Source: Coniella vitis (Eukaryota > Ascomycota > Sordariomycetes > Diaporthales > Schizoparmaceae). From it: a DNA stretch of 64,000 bases. Of this stretch, positions 1 to 12,637 are shown piece after piece. Position 1 is the stretch's first letter. Every line of letters begins with the position of its first letter. The notes under the pieces are model-generated. The model did not search any database, was not told the DNA's origin, and was given only the letters and a program-made list of their open reading frames with translations. Location: NCBI GenBank assembly GCA_011317545.1, contig WUJK01000008.1, positions 2,046,001 through 2,110,000 of the forward strand. Direction: 5' to 3'. The position numbers and the translations under genes are program-made.

Positions 1-2943
1 CTCTGATGACCCGGGTCCTTCACAGGCCGAGGTTCAGGAGCAACAAGTTGAGGTGCGCGATGAGCTAAATGAGGGAAAAGGCGATACCGAAGCAGCTCCC
101 GAGGAAGCAAGCGAGGGTGGCGAGAACGATAATGAGGACAACCAGCAGAAATCTGCCTTCCCAAATGCATTTGGCTTCAATGGAATGAATGGACAATTTC
201 CAAACATGAACTTTGGTGGTGGCGGTGGTGACTTCAACCAGATGAACCAGATGCAAATGATGATGGCCATGCAAAACGGGATGGCGCCCAATGGCTTTGG
301 TTTCTCAATGATGGGTAAGTTCTATTTTATCCGTCAATGCCCCCCCCCCCCTTCTCTCTCTCTCTCTCTCAAGATCCAAAAACATCTCAGGCTGACTCGG
401 ACTCAACCCCAGGCATGCCCGGCATGAACATGGATCCTTCAATGATGAACATGTACCAGATGAACAGTGGCTTCGGTGCGCCAGGCATGGACATGAGCAT
501 GATGAACGGCGGCATGGGGGGATACAATAATGGCGGTGTTGGCTCCGAAGAGAACTGGAACGGACCACAATCATGGAATAACGGCCAGAATAATTACAAT
601 CATCCAAATGCTGCTGGCATGGGTAACGGTGATTATGGAAATTTTAACTCTGGCTACCACACAGGATACAATCAAGGTAATTTTGGCCCGCACAACCAGT
701 TCAATGACTTCCGCGCCGGCAGAGGTGGGGGGTATTTCCGCGGTCGTGGCCGTGGCCGGGGTGGCTATGGCCACTTTGGTCGTGGCGGCGGCTATGGCTA
801 CAACGGAGCGCAAGGCAATTACCAAAGCCAGGGTTATATGAACCAGCAGCAACAGCAACAGCAGCAACAACAGCATCAGTATGGCCCGAACATGATGGGC
901 CAAAACTCTAATCCTCACCAGTCTACTGGACACGTATCGGGAGAAGACGACGGTGCCAACCAAGTGGATGAATTCGGCCGCACCGTCCGGCCTGGATCAA
1001 GCGAGGCCGCGGCTGGTGGGGATGACCAGCAGCAGCAGCAGCAGCAGCAGCAAGATGCAGAGCAAACTGGCAACGACGACGAGTCCGACCAGAAAGACAA
1101 GCAAGGCGTTGATGCGAGCGGTGGCCAGCTTTCTGCCATTGAGACTGTACAATCCGAGCCCGATGGCAGTGCCACTGGTAGCGGTCTCGTCCAGGGAGGC
1201 GCGCACCATATGAGGTTCAACAACAACGGAACGGCCTTTGGCCACCATCAACCGCTGCGCGGCAACTTTGCCAGTGCAGGAGGCCCAGGCGGCATGATGC
1301 CGCCTCCTGCCACACCTACTGCACCCGATGTGCCTCTGAATGCGCCCAAGGGCCCCAAAGCTATGCGCCAGGGCCTGCCAAACACTAGTCTGCTGAACCT
1401 CCGCGCGCGAGGCTTCCACATCCCCGGCGACGAAGCATCGTCATATCACCAACAGCAACAGCAACATTACAACAATAGCACCCACCAGCATGTTAACCCA
1501 AACCTACATCTAAACACCAACCTCACGCGCATGCAGAGCCCCAGTATCCGCAGCGCAACGGGCAGCTTGGCCGCCACTACCCCTATCGACAACAATGAAG
1601 ATCGCGAGCAGCGCCGTAGGTCTAGGAGTAATTCCGTGGCGAGCACAGCCAACAAGCGTCGTGGCGGCGGCGGCGACTCGGACAGTCGTCATCATCACCG
1701 CGAGCGGAGTAGCAGTCGCAGCCGGTCGGGCCGTCACCGCGAACGCGAGCGTCGCTCGACGCGGGACCGTGAGCAGGACTCGGATGATGTGCGCTCAGCT
1801 ACCTCGCGCAGCCGCAGCCGTAGTCGTGAACATCGGGACCGAAAGCGTAGAAGCCATCGCTCAGAAGAAGAAGAGGGAGGAAGTGGAGACTACGAAAAGG
1901 AGCGGCGCAGTCACCGGCATCGGAGCAGTAAACGCCATTACGATGAGGCAGATGTCATGGACGAGGATGAGCAGCAGCAGCCGTCACGCTCCTCGCGCGA
2001 CGACAAGTATGCAGACAGGTCGAGGTCGGCGTCTCCCGCTGGATCGCGCAAGTCGAGTCGGCGCAAGGAACGTGATTTGGAGAAGCGACGGGAGCGGGAG
2101 CGGGAGCGGGAGCGGGATCGGGACAGAGAGCGGAGTGGTAGGGACAGGAATCGAGAACGGGAACGGGACCGTGGTGACCGGGAACGAGACGTGGATACAG
2201 AGGAAGACCGTGATTCATCGAAGCGCAAGTCGCGGCATCGCGACCGTGACCGCGACCACGATCACGATCGATCTGATCGAGACAGAGACCGGGATAGAGA
2301 GCGTGATCGCGAGAGAGAGCGCAAGCGGGAGAGAGAGCGCAACAGAGACCGGGACCGGGACCGGGACCGGGAGAGCAGACGCCGAGGCAAGCATAGTAGC
2401 AGCAGTGCTGTAGAGGCGGTTGATTCCGGTGCCGGTGGTTCGGCTTCGGCAATCGCAGTCGGAGCAGAAGTCAAGGAGTTCAATCCTCCTACGGGTCCGC
2501 GCGGATGCATCTCCAAGAATTACTCCATTTTCAACGCGCCTCGTGCTTCGTCGGCGTCAAAACAAGTACCGCGCGGACCGGCTGCGGACCAGCATCGGCG
2601 GGGATCACAGACATCGTTAGGCGGCAGTGGTGGTGGTGGTGGTGGTGGTGGTGGTGGTATACCAAAGGACCCTCACGCAGCAGAGCGCGAAGCGCGCAAT
2701 CGTGAGAGGTTACTCAAGGAGACACAGCGGCTGGCCGGGCTTGGAGGCGGAGGCCTCAAGCGACGGAGTGCCGGTGGCGGCGGTGACAATGATGGCGGGC
2801 TTGACTCAGGATCAGGGAGGAGTAGTAAGCGCAGCAAGAGGGGCCTTCGTGGTGGGGAGGCGCTGGTGGGTGTGGAAGAAGGGGACGAGGAGGCAAGGAT
2901 GAAGAGGCTTGAGGCGGAGAGGGAAGGGTCGCGGTGGGGATAG
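1..2943 (+). CDS. RS/RGG-rich RNA-binding-like protein, 3' part (5' end outside window)
   Basis: The gene enters from the left edge in frame at base 2; exons are 1-314 and 413-2943, joined through an intron 315-412 (GTAAGT donor, CTGAC branch site, CAG acceptor), giving 947 visible residues. The fragment starts acidic, then becomes Gly/Asn/Met-rich (about residues 50-240), has an RGG/RGRGRG patch (204-235), two poly-Gln tracts (about 247-262 and 309-318), a motif GPKAMRQGLPNTS (about 417-430), a long Arg-Ser then Arg-Glu/Arg-Asp repeat region (about 500-765), a motif EFNPPTGPRG (about 793-803) and a poly-Gly run (about 843-853). No folded domain is visible in this part. Composition suggests a nuclear mRNA-processing or splicing protein whose RRM or zinc-finger domain, if any, lies upstream of the window. 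I do not recognise the orthologue, so the function is inference. Confidence 0.8.
341..372 (+). repeat. poly-C plus (CT)n tract inside an intron
   Basis: A run of C followed by CT dinucleotides fills the middle of the 98-nt intron of the RS-rich gene, between donor and branch site. It probably serves only as a polypyrimidine stretch, and its length is likely to vary between strains. Confidence 0.85.
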
Positions 2944-5900
2944 GATGGAAATGAGGAGGAGGATGTGAGAGGTATTAAGCCTGTGTGGATGTATCTCTGT
3001 GTCATGGTTGTGGATGTGGGGGGAAACAAAGTTAGAAACTTCAAATCAGCTTCCGCCGGGCTAAACCTGCGATTGTGCGTGTGTTGTTTGTGGGTCAAGA
3101 CAGGAGAAATAATACATGGTGATGATAATCTTGACCAAGCCGTCCTGTCAAAGGCCGTATTGCAAAGAGAAAACGTGAACTGACTACTGCCAGCACTGCT
3201 ACTTAGTGAAGAGTTACATTATCAAGCTTTTGTATTCAGTCTCTCAATAATGAGAAGATGTATCTAATATCTCAGATACGGGGTATGACTTGACCTTGCT
3301 ATCAAGGGTCATGGCAGAGCCCAGAGTATGAAATACAAACTCACTCCCCGGAAAGAGGAAGAACCTGTCCAGTTTTGACTAAATATAATGTGCTAAGAAC
3401 CACTGAAAACCTCGAGTTGTGTCCCCGAAACTTGACTCACCTAAAAGTGATGATTCGGGTTGTCAAAAAACAAGAACGAGACCAGGGAAAGTCGAAAAAG
3501 CAGAGAAGGGGAAACAAAAGGGCGCTCCCACCTTTCGAAGAGGGATTGCCAAAAGATGTGTGTGTGTGTGAAAGGGAACGAATGAAGCCGCTTCCTACAC
3601 CGGTCAAGCCCCATGCCAACACCAAGTCCTGCACCCAACAACAACAAACTCCCCAGCGTATACATGGTATCATATTTATTATATGAGCATGCATATCCCG
3701 CCAGGTACACGCCGACTTTGTGCCAGCCAAGGACTGCTGAGGCATTGATTGGCAAGAACAATTCACCGATTAAGAGACATTACATGCTCTTCCGAGTCGA
3801 ATGTTGGTTGGCTTTCGTGCTGTACACGGTAGTTGGTGTATCGCCTTTGGGGCAGCAAGGCGGGCAGGGCACATGTTCACCCAATAGCGTGGTATAAAAG
3901 TCTGTCTTTGGTCTGGACATGGCATACTTATCTGCGGCTCACCACGCTCATCATGCATGTATCATGCATTCGCTGTAAGCGCAGCGGCCGCAACGACAGA
4001 AAGGAACACAACTGATTCTACTCATCATAGTACGTACTGACTAGACACTGACACATCCCACTCAATCATTCGCTCATTCCTCTCGCCACACCGAAGCTGC
4101 CCTGCCGCTTCTGAGCTCAACCCACGAGATGGAAGTAATTGATCGCCTCTGCCTCACCTAATTCCTGAGACGTCTTTAAACGCCTACCGGATTCGTCGGC
4201 GACAGCGCTCGGCTCGGGGGTGGGGGATGGTGGTGTGAGAAGGCAAGAAGATGGATCTCAGGCCATGCTCGGCAGCCAAGAGGGAAAAGAGAGCAAAAAT
4301 CGTGAGCTGGCAGTGAGCAGCACACCGCTGCTATTGCTCCTCATCCTGCTGCTGCTGCTGCTGCTGCTGTTGATACTCGACTCGATCCAGTTCTTTCCAA
4401 GTACGGCTGGACCGCCGCTGGCCTCCAGGGGCTTGCACTTTTTCTGCAACTCGGTGGAGTCTATTTCTTGAGCTTTCCTGTGCTAGACAATGGTGCTGCA
4501 AGCGAGACATGCCAGCTGTGAAGTTTTGCTTGGAATCAGGTCAACTGAGCACGTCAAAAGGGTCAAGTGGCGCTCGTGTGACGGATTTACCATGGAGTTT
4601 CAAGCCCGACCAGAAATAAAGCCCAGCGAGGAATTAAGAAAGAAAAAAAAAAAAAAAACACAACTGTCTCATCTGGCGATGCTGGCATTGGCCGTGGTAA
4701 GCGACCTGGGCTGGGCTGGGCTGGGCTGGGCTAGCAAATCTGGTAGAGCCGCATTGTCAGTGTGCTGCGTTGCTGCCGCAGGATTTGCGGGTTTTGCGGG
4801 AGAACGACAAGGGCACAAGATGGGGAAACAGGGACCACCCAGGCTCGGCCAGTCAAGCTGCTGTCCGAGGCGGGTGCGACAGATGCTTCTGTACAGTGTG
4901 CAAGAAGGATGCAGACGGTGCCCGTGGCTTTTACTCTGATGGACATACCCTGGCCGCCCAGCAACACTTTGCCAGCAAGCAGCATTCTTTGGGGCTCTCG
5001 TCATAGGTAGAAAAGGTGCTGTGACGGGTGCCGGTCGAGGATCAACCGATCCTGCCACAGAAAAGCCCTGGCAAAACTCCGTTCTGATGAAGCTTGAAAA
5101 GACGCCAAAGCCCGGTCGTGAACCACCACCAGTGACAAGGATACCCACGAGCTGCCTCTGCGCAACACCCACCCGAGAACCACCAGCCTGTTGTGTGCCC
5201 AGCTGGAGCCGGGTAGGATTGAGGCTGAGCGATGGCAACTAACCCTCCTGCAGCAACAGACCTTGTGGTTACCGTGGCACAACATGGCAGGCACACTTGT
5301 GCCGTTTGCCCGCAGCTGAGTGGTTGAGCGTCCCAGCATCGAATGACACTTTGCGCACCACCACCCCACTCCCCGGGCCCAGAGCCTCTCTTTGCCTCTG
5401 CCGTTGCCTGTTTCTCTCATGCCTCTCTGGGTCTTTTTCTGCCGAGTGCTACCGCCTACTATGTACTATGAGCAGCACGCCCCCAGACCCACGTTGAGGG
5501 CCATGTGCCGTGCTACTTCCGTCTGGCTTTCGGCCCTTCATCTCGTGGCAAGCCTACATGGCTACTACTATGTATAAATTATGTAGGCATGGAGACCAGA
5601 CCCCAGCCCAGCCTAGCCCAGCACAGTACCCCAGGAAAAAAGCCCAAGAGGGTGTGATGGGGTACATGGTTCTGATGGTGTTCTTCTGTACTATGTAGTC
5701 TGTCTGGACCGACCGACGGACGCTGATCCAAGTGGAGTCGAGCGCATGTCCGTGTCCCATGCCCCTCCTCCTTTTGGCAGGCCATAATGCTGCATTCCGA
5801 GGAGCAACATAAATAGCTGCTGCTGCTTTGTTGCCATTGTATTCGCAACAGTCTTGTCGTTGCATGGCATTGCAGCAGGACAGTGCATGGGTTTGTGTGT

Positions 5901-7840
5901 GTGTGTGTGTGTGTTGGTGCTGCGAGGACCGACTGCCGTTGCCCACGACGAAAAAGAAACGGCTGGGTGCAGAGACGCTGTCATGAGGCGAGCCGACGGG
6001 CCATTAAATAAACTGTATGGATGGATGGATGCTGTGAAAGTACATTATTGTAGTAATAAAAAGTGTGGGCGTCTTGGCACGAATTCGACCACGGGGAGCC
6101 CACTCCGAAAGGCAAAACGATTAGCCAGCCTCGGCCCACAAGATTGATTGCTCGCCGTGGTCAAGCCCATCACTGTGCATAGCAGAGAGACGCTTTCGAC
6201 GTTCGCTCGTTCGCTCGTTCGCTCGTTCGCTCGATGGCTGTGGGTTGCAGATTGTGTGCACCTGCGCCAAAGAAGGGTCGTTTGTCTCTGTCCATCACCC
6301 ATCTTGTGCCTTCTCTCGGCGCTTGCGTTCTTCTTTTTTTGGGGGGGGGGGGTTGTCGACTCGTGCACTATGTAGGGTCGGCATATGCTTTTTTCGTGTG
6401 GACGGTTATAACATAATCTTTGCGACGCATAAAAGACGGTTGTTATTCACGTCGCCGTCTGACTTGTGGGAAGCCTGGTGCTGCGCAACCCTAGACCCCT
6501 GGAAGCCGCTTCCCACGGGGTAAAAAGCTTGGAAAGTGCAGGGCAAGCGCAGGCGGGTGGAGAAAATACTTAGCGGCATCCAGCTTTTTTTTCTTTCTTT
6601 CTTTCTTTCTTTTTTTTCGGCACTCTCTCCTCGTGGTTCTGAAGCCCACGCACGGCGTTTTATGTGTAGATATCTCGCGCTTTCTCCCTTGTGTCGCTTC
6701 TGCTCGTCGCCTCTTGCGAATGCCGTGTCTTCTCGATGGCCCGAGTACGATACTGGCCATACTGGGGAAGCTTGAAGCAGCACTGGGCATGCGGGGGAAG
6801 GAGTCCCACTAATTACAACGTATATAGTGGTACATCTATACCTGCAACACTCGCAGCAGGTTGGAGGTGTCTTGCGTGAGGCTCATCTGCAGGCAGGCGG
6901 TAACGGGGGGCCCGCCAATACATAGTGTGGCTCTAGAACAAATCAGAAGACACACAGTACTAGTACATGGAGCAGGAACGGCAGGACGGACCTGGCAGAC
7001 CCTTGCCTGCCTGCCTGCCTGCCCCATCCATTCATTCATCTCGCAAGTACATACTATTACTGTAGACGCTGAAAACCCCACCCCGCACAATGAGCCGTTC
7101 TGACGAGATGGAGCCTGATTTGCCAAAGTGGCATCCTATGCCAGTCCCATGTAAAAGACAGACGAGCTCGTGGTAGAGAAGGGTTCGCCTTCAAGTGCCG
7201 AATACAGTACATACATAGTATACGAAACCGGTCAGATGCCCACTGCCGGCTGCGTGTGAAGGCCTTCTATTCTGTGTACCTGGTTATGTACACAGTACTG
7301 TAATCATGTACATGGCACAGTCTGTGTACTGTGCGGTCAGTGCAGCCCTGGAGAACGACGCCTACCCCAGAGAGCACAGGAAGGGGCGTCCCAGGGAGCG
7401 ACAGACAGGGGCGTGCAGGAGGCCAGGAGCAGGGATCATGGGCCTTGCGTCCCTCGCCTAGCGGGGATCTGGAATCCAAGAGAGCCACTGGCTGCCATTC
7501 AGTATTGCAAGAGCCAGCAGCACTGCTCCTGCTGCTGCTTCTTCTTGTTCTCCAGGCCCTGCAACGTTGTACTGTCACTGCAGTGCTGTGCACGGGTACG
7601 ATGTACTATAGTACAGTACTGACGGCTCTGAAATGGCAGTCTGCTCTGACCATGACTGCCCTGCGCCTTCTGCTTCCCAGACAAGCTGTCTCGAGTTCCA
7701 GTCCGAGTCGTCCACAATTCCTGTCTGGCTCCTTTGCCCCGTAACCTCGCGCCCGCTCTCGCCGCCCGCCCAGTCTCGTCTCGTTAGTGCCAGCGCCCAA
7801 GAACGACAAGCAGCACTCAGTGGCGATCCAGAAACCAGAA

Positions 7841-7873
<33 letters not shown>

Positions 7874-8511
7874 GAACACCCAACCGCCAAACCTGTCTCT
7901 GCCCTCCGCGAGCAATCGCCCGCCCGCCCGCCGGCGTCCCTCGACTCGTCGTCCCTGCTGGCTGTGTCTGCCATCCCCCGCGGGTGCCCAAGCCTGAATC
8001 CCAGCACTCCCAGGCTAATTAGGGCGAAACATCCCGCGCGAGGCTCTGAGAAACAGCTGGGCCGCCTCTGTCTCTGGCGCTAGCTCTGGGCCGCATCCAC
8101 CCCCAATTGGAGCGAGACAGGGCAAGGAGCGACAGAGAGAACAAGAGGACAAGAGAGGGGAGACCAGACAAGACCAAGGAAGGCGGCGGTTCTTATAGGC
8201 ACGCAGCTAGCAAGCCAAGCCCCCCAGAAGAAAAGCAGAGGAAAGCAAAGGCAAAACAAAGGGTAGACCTGGGAAGCAAGCTGGCTGCTGGGTCGCCGTC
8301 CGTCCATCACTTAGTTTGCGGCTCCACACCCACGCACACCCACGCCGCCCAAAGCCCGCGCCCACGCGCCGACCGCACAACCAATACGCCGTGCGTGCCA
8401 GGACAGAGCCTCATCGCATCCCCATCCCCATCCACATCCACGCCCTCGCTCTTGCCGGCCTCGTCCGACGCAGCAACCTGCCCTGCTCCTCCAGAGGCCT
8501 GTCGCCCTATG
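2944..8511. other. Long intergenic region, no gene recognised
   Basis: About 5.6 kb without a supportable coding region on either strand; open frames are short, mostly lack an ATG or have no family character. It holds the presumed 3' UTR of the RS-rich gene, a TATAAAA at 3893-3899 with no obvious gene behind it, a (GT)n run at about 5893-5914, an 8-mer repeat (GTTCGCTC, about four copies) near 6200-6233, T/CTTT tracts at 6587-6618, a poly-G run near 6342-6351, a CCAGACA repeat near 7845-7872, and five copies of the dispersed TACATAGT motif (5458, 5567, 5690, 6367, 7212). A non-coding RNA or a poorly conserved gene cannot be excluded. Confidence 0.6.
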
Positions 8512-9657
8512 CGCCACGCTCATAGCACACACAGTACCCGGCCAGCTCTGTCGTCGTCGCTCTCCACTCCGAACACGACCCAGCCGCCGCCCTAAGCCTG
8601 TCCCGGCGCATTCGGTGCAAGCTAGGCGATCTGGGCTCGTTGCTCTGCGCGCCTTGCGCCCTACCACCCGCAGCTTCATCAACAGCCTCTCGACGACTCT
8701 CCAAGCGGCGCACACCACCGCCCACCAGCCCTGCTGTCCTGCCGCATCAGCCCACAGGCTCTGCTAGCCTTGGCCCGTTGCCCAGAGCAGCGGCGGCAGC
8801 CCGCCCATCGCCTCTTTTCCAGCAGCCAGCGGACTACTGGTATCGCAGAAGGCCGTCTCCATCCTCGGACGACAAGTCTGGTTCCGTGCCCTCGCCCAGG
8901 TTGACTGTCCACGTCCATCCCTGCCGCGGGCCCCCCAGTTTCTTGTCCCAGCAATTTACCGCATCTCCTCGTCCTCCCCCGCCCTTTGCAATTCTAATCC
9001 GGTCACGCGCGCCAAGACCTTCCCCATACTGTCCCAAGAGGCTCTGCTCGGTTGTGCCGCATTATTACTCCGTGCTCCAGGCCCTGTGCAGGTTGGGGCT
9101 CTGCGGCCAGTGTGCGCCCACCCACCCTGACCAGCGACCTCCACTCCACCACTTGGTCCTCCTGTTTCCCTCTCAACACCTTGGCCCACCCTTCCCCGGC
9201 TCCAGCTCTTCTACTCTTTTGGCCTTCTTGTTCTCTTCACACAGCCTGCGTGCGACTCCCCAACCCCCGGTCACTCGGTCAGCCCACCCTTCTTGCGCTT
9301 CGTGGAAAACCATCATCCAGGCTTCTTTAGACTGTCATTCATCGTTCTGGATACCGCTTTGCCAAGGCTGGCGGCGCAAAGTGGCGAGTTTGTTTTGCCG
9401 GGAAAGCAAGAGCAGGAGAGCACTGTCAAACCAAAAGACAAAAAAAGCCTTTGAACTGCACAAGCAGGACAGCCTTGTCGGCTCAAGACTTTGTTGGTGC
9501 GTTTTGATAGAGCGGTAGGAGGCAAGGGGGGCTACTTTGCGCGCCGATCGACCGCCTTCACAGCCTCGTCTGTACCTCCCCCGGGACCGTGAAGACCACC
9601 CATGGCGAGTTGACTATCCACCATCGTAAGCAAGAGCTACGGGCAACAACCGCAGTC
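8512..9657 (+). promoter_or_regulatory. Putative long 5' leader of the C2H2 factor gene (ATG-free)
   Basis: From 8512 to 9601 (1,090 nt) I find no ATG on the plus strand, whereas the minus strand carries a dozen or so. The stretch is pyrimidine-rich and ends at the start of the C2H2 gene. Loss of upstream ATGs is what selection on a scanned mRNA leader produces, so I read most of this as transcribed 5' UTR, possibly with introns. The only upstream ATG is at 9602 and opens a three-codon uORF. Confidence 0.55.
9602..9613 (+). other. Minimal uORF (3 codons plus stop)
   Basis: ATG GCG AGT TGA lies 45 nt before the main start at 9658 and in another frame. It is the first ATG after about 1.1 kb of ATG-free leader. 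A minimal uORF this close to the start codon could tune translation of the transcription factor by re-initiation. That role is inference. Confidence 0.4.
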
Positions 9658-11240
9658 ATGGCGATGGCCAGTGCCGCTTCCGCTCACGACATGTATGATC
9701 CTGATGCGGTAGTGCCCCAAAACAGTCCTCTTCTGGTCGCCAGAAAGGTGAACACCCAGCCGAGTCCAAGTCCTGATTTTGAGATACCGCTGCTTCATGT
9801 CAGTTCTCCCTCCAAGTCTCGTAACGGGAAAACTAAGAGACGAAAGGTCCGACCCAGCCAAGGCGATGCCGTCCTGGTAGGCTACATGGGCAATGGCGCA
9901 GACCCCGACATTGCTGCCCGCGCCGGGCAGTCTCCGCTGGCCAGCGATACCGAGAGCTCGAGCTCTTCAGATTCCGAGGGTTATATGGACGACACCGATT
10001 TTGGCGGCGGTGCACTGTCTCCAGGATCCTCGCTCGCAGATACCGCATTGGCTGCTCTGGCGCTTCGGGAGCGCCATTCAGTCAGTGATGAGAAGACGGT
10101 GCCTCCAGCAGCGACAGCGGCAGCGGCAGCAGCAGCAGCACCCCCAGCTCCCGCAGCTGGTGCCGTATTCAATGATGCGGAAATGGATGCCTCGCAGAGT
10201 TTCGCCTTGCCAGAATCCACCGCGCCACGGCCGCATTCCGCTGCCCGGCGGGATGACAGACCAGAACCCGTCTTTCCAGCTCCCTATAGCCCAAACAGTA
10301 TCTATTCGCCAAGGAGTTTTACTTCTCCCACTGCAAGCCTAGGCCATGGAGAGCTACCACCAATACAAAGCCTTGTGCCACGGTCCGAGTCGAATGCCGG
10401 ATTGACACTCCCTTCATTGAAGGAATCGCTCGGTCCCTTTTCTACTGATCATCCTCTCTCTCCACAGTCGTTCTCGCAGTCCCCTCCGGGCATACATACT
10501 GGCATGCAAAGATTCCCGTCCATCAGCCAGGCATCGCCGCCAATCTCGCCCCAGGAATTGCTGCCACGCTCGCCCCACCAGCCCATCATGCCACCCGGCC
10601 CATTTTATGCATATCCACCCAATGGCATGCATCACCGACACAGTGTTGACTACAATGGTAGCACGCCAAGCGACCAGTCCGCCACCACACCAGCAACGAA
10701 CGGGTCCGTCGCCGAGAGGATGAACCTAGAGGGCGTTGCCTTCTCCAACCCACAGGACCACGGCCAGTACATATGCAACTTTGAAGGATGCAAGGCGCCA
10801 CCTTTCCAAACGCAGTATTTGCTCAACTCCCACGCGAATGTCCATTCGCAAGAGCGGCCGCACTATTGTCCGGTTCCAGGATGTCCTCGCTCCGAAGGAG
10901 GCAAGGGTTTCAAAAGGAAGAATGAAATGATTCGCCATGGGCTGGTGCACCAATCGCCGGGTTACGTGTGCCCCTTTTGCCCAGATCGCGAGCACAAATA
11001 TCCCAGGCCGGATAATCTTCAAAGGTGTGTAGAATTGACGCTCACGGCATCTGATGAACGGGCAGTCCACTTGCAACTGGCTGACACCACCTGCCCAGAC
11101 ACGTTCGTGTACACCATCCTGACAAAGACAAGGATGATGCCCAGCTCCGAGAAGTCTTGTCTCAGAGACCTGACGGCCCCAGTCGTGGCCGACGACGACG
11201 CGGTCCAAACTTTAAAGTGGGGGAAGAGATGGTGGTTTGA
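9658..11240 (+). CDS. C2H2 zinc-finger transcription factor
   Basis: Exons 9658-11024 and 11099-11240 encode 502 residues; the intron (GTGTGT donor, CTGAC branch at 11080-11084, CCCAG acceptor) falls inside zinc finger 3. Residues 1 to about 360 are low complexity: a Ser/Asp stretch, an Ala/Pro stretch and Ser/Pro-rich segments typical of a fungal activation region. Three C2H2 fingers follow near the C-terminus: C-x4-C with H-x3-H starting YICNFEGC, C-x4-C starting HYCPVPGC, and C-x2-C starting YVCPFC, completed after the intron by HVRVHH. A basic tail (GPSRGRRRRGPNF) ends the protein. It is presumably a nuclear DNA-binding regulator; I cannot assign a named orthologue. The first in-frame ATG (9658) is used; a second ATG follows at 9664. 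Reading through the intron gives a false C-terminus to 11358. Confidence 0.88.
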
Positions 11241-12592
11241 CCCAATCGCGACTCCTGCCGAGAAACGATTCTTCTCTCTTCCTGACCAACCCACAAAAAT
11301 ACCTTTTATTTTCCTTTGTCTTCTACTACACAAGATACCCCAACAACTCCTGCTGTGATTGATTCACATTCCGGTATATCGCTTCCCCTCCCCCTCCCCC
11401 CCCTTTCATGCTTTAAGCCCGTTTGTACATATTTACGGCACTATTCGTCTTTTAGCCCAGCCCTCAAAGCTACGAGACGAGGATAATTCCTTCTCTACCT
11501 GGATAGGGAATGGGGGGAGGGTCAATTACTGCTCTTATTCTTGCTGTCTGCACCGGGGGCGTTCTTATGGATAAGCCAGATTGCGTGGCCGGTTTGCGAC
11601 CCTTTATAGAGGTGCGATACGCTGTGCTCTATAAAGTAGGATCGGTGGGAAAGGCGTTTTTGTGCGAGGGTTTCTTTTTGGTATTTGGATGACATACTGG
11701 GAAGGGTGCGAAGACGAAGCCTGCATTGTTTAAAACTGAAAAAAGGGAGGATGGCCCAAAATGAGCACAATGAAATCAACCCGATTTTGTACTCAAAAAG
11801 AGTTTTTGTTTGGAGCTCAACGCCGACTGGATGAGTAGCAAAGAATCGAGAGACCAACAACCTGCGTTAAGTGGCACATGTACATACACTGTGTGGACGG
11901 GTCCAGAAACGGTTGGCTACTTTTGGGAACTTTTTTGTTCAGTATTCATGTGCGTACAGTGCCGGACCCGTGTGCATGCAGACATACTATGTATGTGTAT
12001 TCGAGCGACTTGTGTGCATTCCATGTGGTGTACTGTCTAGTGGTTTGAAGCATATGGACACCTAGGTAGCAATAACAAGGTAATAAAGCACGGTATGATC
12101 TAGACATTGAATCGTTTTGTGAATCAAGTGATGGGATGGAAGATAACCGTACAAGGTCTTTTGCCCAAGAAGAGCAACGTAGTGTAGTGGTGGTGGTGGT
12201 TATTGTGTGTCTTTTTTTTTTGGCCCCTTGGGCAAGCCAGTGAGTGGTTTTTTGCTTTTACCACGGGGATCTGGGGATGATGGTCTTGCCAAGTACGTTA
12301 AGTATTCGAAGAAAACTGATTAAAAATCTAAGTATGAATGATTGGTAAGTGTGGTTGGTGGTGTTTTCCGAATAGAAGACTTGGTCATTCTATGCGGCAC
12401 TGTTTTTTTTTTCTTTCGTTTCTTTTCTTTCGTTCTTTTTTCTTTTCTTTCTCTTTTTTCCTTCCCGAGGCCAGCGTTAAGGCTATGTATGTTCATATTT
12501 GCAATCGTGAAACTAAGCATAGAGTGATGGATGAGTTTCTATGAAACCTTTTGATAATATGTGCATCATACATATACTCGCTCTGGTTTACG

Positions 12593-12637
<45 letters not shown>

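Noticed and set aside
1595..2413. 272-codon frame overlapping the RS-rich gene
   Set aside because: It is a frame shadow created by the Arg/Ser/Glu repeat; the main frame has the splice-supported continuation and family-like motifs.
2944..8511. Hidden multi-exon gene in the long gap
   Set aside because: I looked for spliced frames with recognisable motifs on both strands and found none; frames are short and of biased composition. Transcript data could still show a non-coding RNA.
8640..9518. 292-codon open frame upstream of the C2H2 gene
   Set aside because: It contains no ATG codon at all, is Ser/Pro/Arg-rich from CT-rich DNA, and fits better as an ATG-depleted 5' leader.
11025..11358. C-terminal extension of the C2H2 factor by reading through
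   Set aside because: It breaks the third zinc finger. Splicing 11025-11098 restores HVRVHH and a basic tail ending at 11240.
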